The translations under genes and the position numbers were made by a program. Positions 32,841 to 34,242 of a DNA stretch of 34,242 nt are shown in pieces. Location: positions 1 to 34,242 of the forward strand of contig CAZBGQ010000019.1 of the NCBI GenBank assembly GCA_964491515.1, read 5' to 3'. Numbering within the stretch: the first letter of the stretch is position 1; the number at the start of each line of letters is the position of its first letter. The DNA comes from CAZBGQ01 sp964491515. Lineage in GTDB: Bacteria; Patescibacteriota; Gracilibacteria; UBA1369; UBA12473. The notes under the pieces were generated by a model. That model did no database searches, was not told where the DNA came from, and saw nothing but the letters and a program-made list of their open reading frames with translations.

Positions 32841-34242
32841 ATGTCTAAAGATCCAAGTTGGAAAGAAAAAGTCGGAACTCCAAAAGATGAAACTGACACG
32901 CTCAAAGCGGGTGAAAAAGCCACGACCAATGATGAGCGGCTGAAATACTACCAAGACTTCGCCGAAGGACGATTGAACTTAGGAAAAGACGTATGGGAAG
33001 GATTAGCTCAAGAAGAAGCCACGGCGGAACGATTCAAAGCAGCTGACCTCATGACCCGCGAAGATTTAACCAGACTTGAATCAGAAAAAGAATTCAGCTT
33101 AGATCGTGATATTGTTTCCGGAGATAATTTGTATGAAATTATTCAAGATTACTTCAAAAAGCTAGGCGTCACAAATGCGGCTCAGCTCAAAAAAGAAGTG
33201 ACCAGCACACTACCGTACATGCAGACCCAAACCAATATAGACAAATTATATGTGGGCGGGCATATCAAAATTTTCCAGGGAAAACTTCACGTAACAAATG
33301 CTAAGGGAGAAGTACAAATGGATGGCGTTAAAATAAAACCAGCTACAGGAGCAACCCAAGGCATCCCCATGAGTCCTTCTGATTCAGTAACTCAAGACGC
33401 GGACCAAGAGGCTGTCGAACAAGTCGGAGGAACAAATATTGAAACTTCAACGGATGACGCCAACTGGATGCAAAACCGTCTGGATGGTGAATTCAAAAAC
33501 AGTCCAGAACACGCAAAAGAAAATAAGGAAGTTGTATTGAACGCCATGAAATATGCCCAAGAGCTACTAATTGGCTTCGATTTTAAAGGCTCTGATCCAA
33601 AATCAATTGCTGCACTAACCGATCCGTGGGTAGCTTGGAACAAATATGGACTTTTCAAAGGAGACAAAGATCATCGCCTTGAATTACAAAAACTATGGGA
33701 CAAAGACGATGCGGCTGATCGATTTGGACGTCAAATTTGGCGCACCGAAATGACCGTTTGGGTACGAGACAGAGTAGCGGAAAGTGGACGATCCGATGCG
33801 GCTGTTGTAATGGAATCTATCATGGCACAATGGCAAGTCGGCCATGAAGGAGACGAACCCCACGAAGCACTATTGGCTGGCAGCCAGTTAATTGATGGTC
33901 TAAATGATGCCCGTGTTCAAGAAATAGCTGCAGATGAAATGTTGAAAAACCCAAATCCTGTTAAATTTACAGATTTAACTTCTAGTTTTCCTGCCTTGGA
34001 TTCAATGATTATCTCTGAAATTCAAGTTCTAACGGGAGGAGCTATGGTGGACGTTCCGATTGAAATGGCTGGAGAATTTGTACTAAAAAATATCTTTGTG
34101 GCCGGCCCAACTGAGGTCTACGCCCAAATGGAAAATGGATGTAAAGGAAATTTAGTGCTCATCAAATTAGAAGATGAACCGCAACCGGACCCTGATCCAA
34201 CTCCGCAACCGGACCCTGATCCAACTCCGCAACCAGACCCTG
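32841..34242 (+). CDS. Unknown protein with Pro/Asp repeat tail, runs off the window
   Basis: 467 visible residues. No signal peptide at the N-terminus (MSKDPSWKEKVGTPKDETDT). Residues about 95-150 (DNLYEIIQDYFKKLGV ... IDKLYVGGHIKIFQGKL) recall a diverged LysM-like module, where a helix pair is followed by a final hydrophobic strand; this is a weak call. The middle is helical with many Trp (VWEGL, WMQNRLDG, WVAWNKYG, IWRTEMTVWVRD). From about residue 447 an eight-residue repeat P-Q-P-D-P-D-P-T begins and continues past the edge. The upstream ATG at 32834 hits a stop after four codons. If exported, the signal must be unusual. Hairpin element C and a strong promoter precede it. Confidence 0.7.
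   Translation, partial: MSKDPSWKEKVGTPKDETDTLKAGEKATTNDERLKYYQDFAEGRLNLGKDVWEGLAQEEATAERFKAADLMTREDLTRLESEKEFSLDRDIVSGDNLYEIIQDYFKKLGVTNAAQLKKEVTSTLPYMQTQTNIDKLYVGGHIKIFQGKLHVTNAKGEVQMDGVKIKPATGATQGIPMSPSDSVTQDADQEAVEQVGGTNIETSTDDANWMQNRLDGEFKNSPEHAKENKEVVLNAMKYAQELLIGFDFKGSDPKSIAALTDPWVAWNKYGLFKGDKDHRLELQKLWDKDDAADRFGRQIWRTEMTVWVRDRVAESGRSDAAVVMESIMAQWQVGHEGDEPHEALLAGSQLIDGLNDARVQEIAADEMLKNPNPVKFTDLTSSFPALDSMIISEIQVLTGGAMVDVPIEMAGEFVLKNIFVAGPTEVYAQMENGCKGNLVLIKLEDEPQPDPDPTPQPDPDPTPQPDP
34179..34242 (+). repeat. 24-bp tandem repeat encoding P-Q-P-D-P-D-P-T
   Basis: Two full 24-bp units (34179-34202, 34203-34226), nearly or fully identical, and part of a third at the window edge. Confidence 0.9.

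Noticed and set aside
1..34242. CRISPR array, prophage or insertion sequence
   Set aside because: No repeat-spacer array, transposase, integrase or phage gene was seen; the tandem repeats are all coding.

Overview
The window looks like part of a chromosome of a small-genome bacterium of the Candidate Phyla Radiation, possibly Peregrinibacteria-like. This placement is inferred from gene content: a MurF without its N-terminal domain, a Cys-rich protein of a kind I associate with this group, almost no Shine-Dalgarno sequences, and several secreted proteins with low-complexity repeats. TAG, TAA and TGA all end clear genes, so the code appears standard, not the UGA-glycine code of Gracilibacteria. 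Both window edges and an internal 100-N gap fall in tandem repeats.

Layout. 1-2546: two divergent genes for repeat-rich exported proteins. 2470-12415 (minus strand): a long cluster with MEP isoprenoid genes (ispG, dxr, an ispD-ispF fusion, ispE) interleaved with two paralogous multi-membrane GT-C-like proteins and a small exported protein. ispE has one in-frame TAG. 12481-17680: infC-rpmI-rplT (plus), a small unknown gene and acylphosphatase (minus), then murF, a DNA polymerase III delta'-like gene and a TPR protein (plus). 17716-20126 (minus): a Na+/Ca2+ exchanger and a type II NADH dehydrogenase. 20190-22556 (plus): phosphoketolase. 22560-23903 (minus): an exported trypsin-like protease. 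23993-28135 (minus): an operon transaldolase-gnd-zwf-pgl. 28290-29234: an unknown gene and tRNA-Pro and tRNA-Leu. 29317-32519 (minus): a VirD4/TraG-like ATPase followed by a Cys-rich protein. 32841-end (plus): an unknown protein cut by the window edge.

How the genes fit together. zwf, pgl and gnd turn glucose-6-phosphate into ribulose-5-phosphate and NADPH. Transaldolase and phosphoketolase can then process the pentose phosphates to acetyl phosphate and glyceraldehyde-3-phosphate. NDH-2 could reoxidise NADH. The MEP genes supply isoprenoid precursors for polyprenyl carriers, which MurF-dependent peptidoglycan synthesis and GT-C enzymes typically need.

The most unusual signal is non-coding: three 68-nt elements (12481-12548 plus, 18771-18838 minus, 32682-32749 plus). 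They align without gaps and share two conserved blocks. Each is closed by an 8-bp stem at identical positions, and the stem sequence changes on both sides in the third copy. Each lies 38-48 bp upstream of the -35 of a predicted promoter, in the orientation of the next gene (infC, the exchanger gene, and the unknown gene at 32841). I do not recognise this family.
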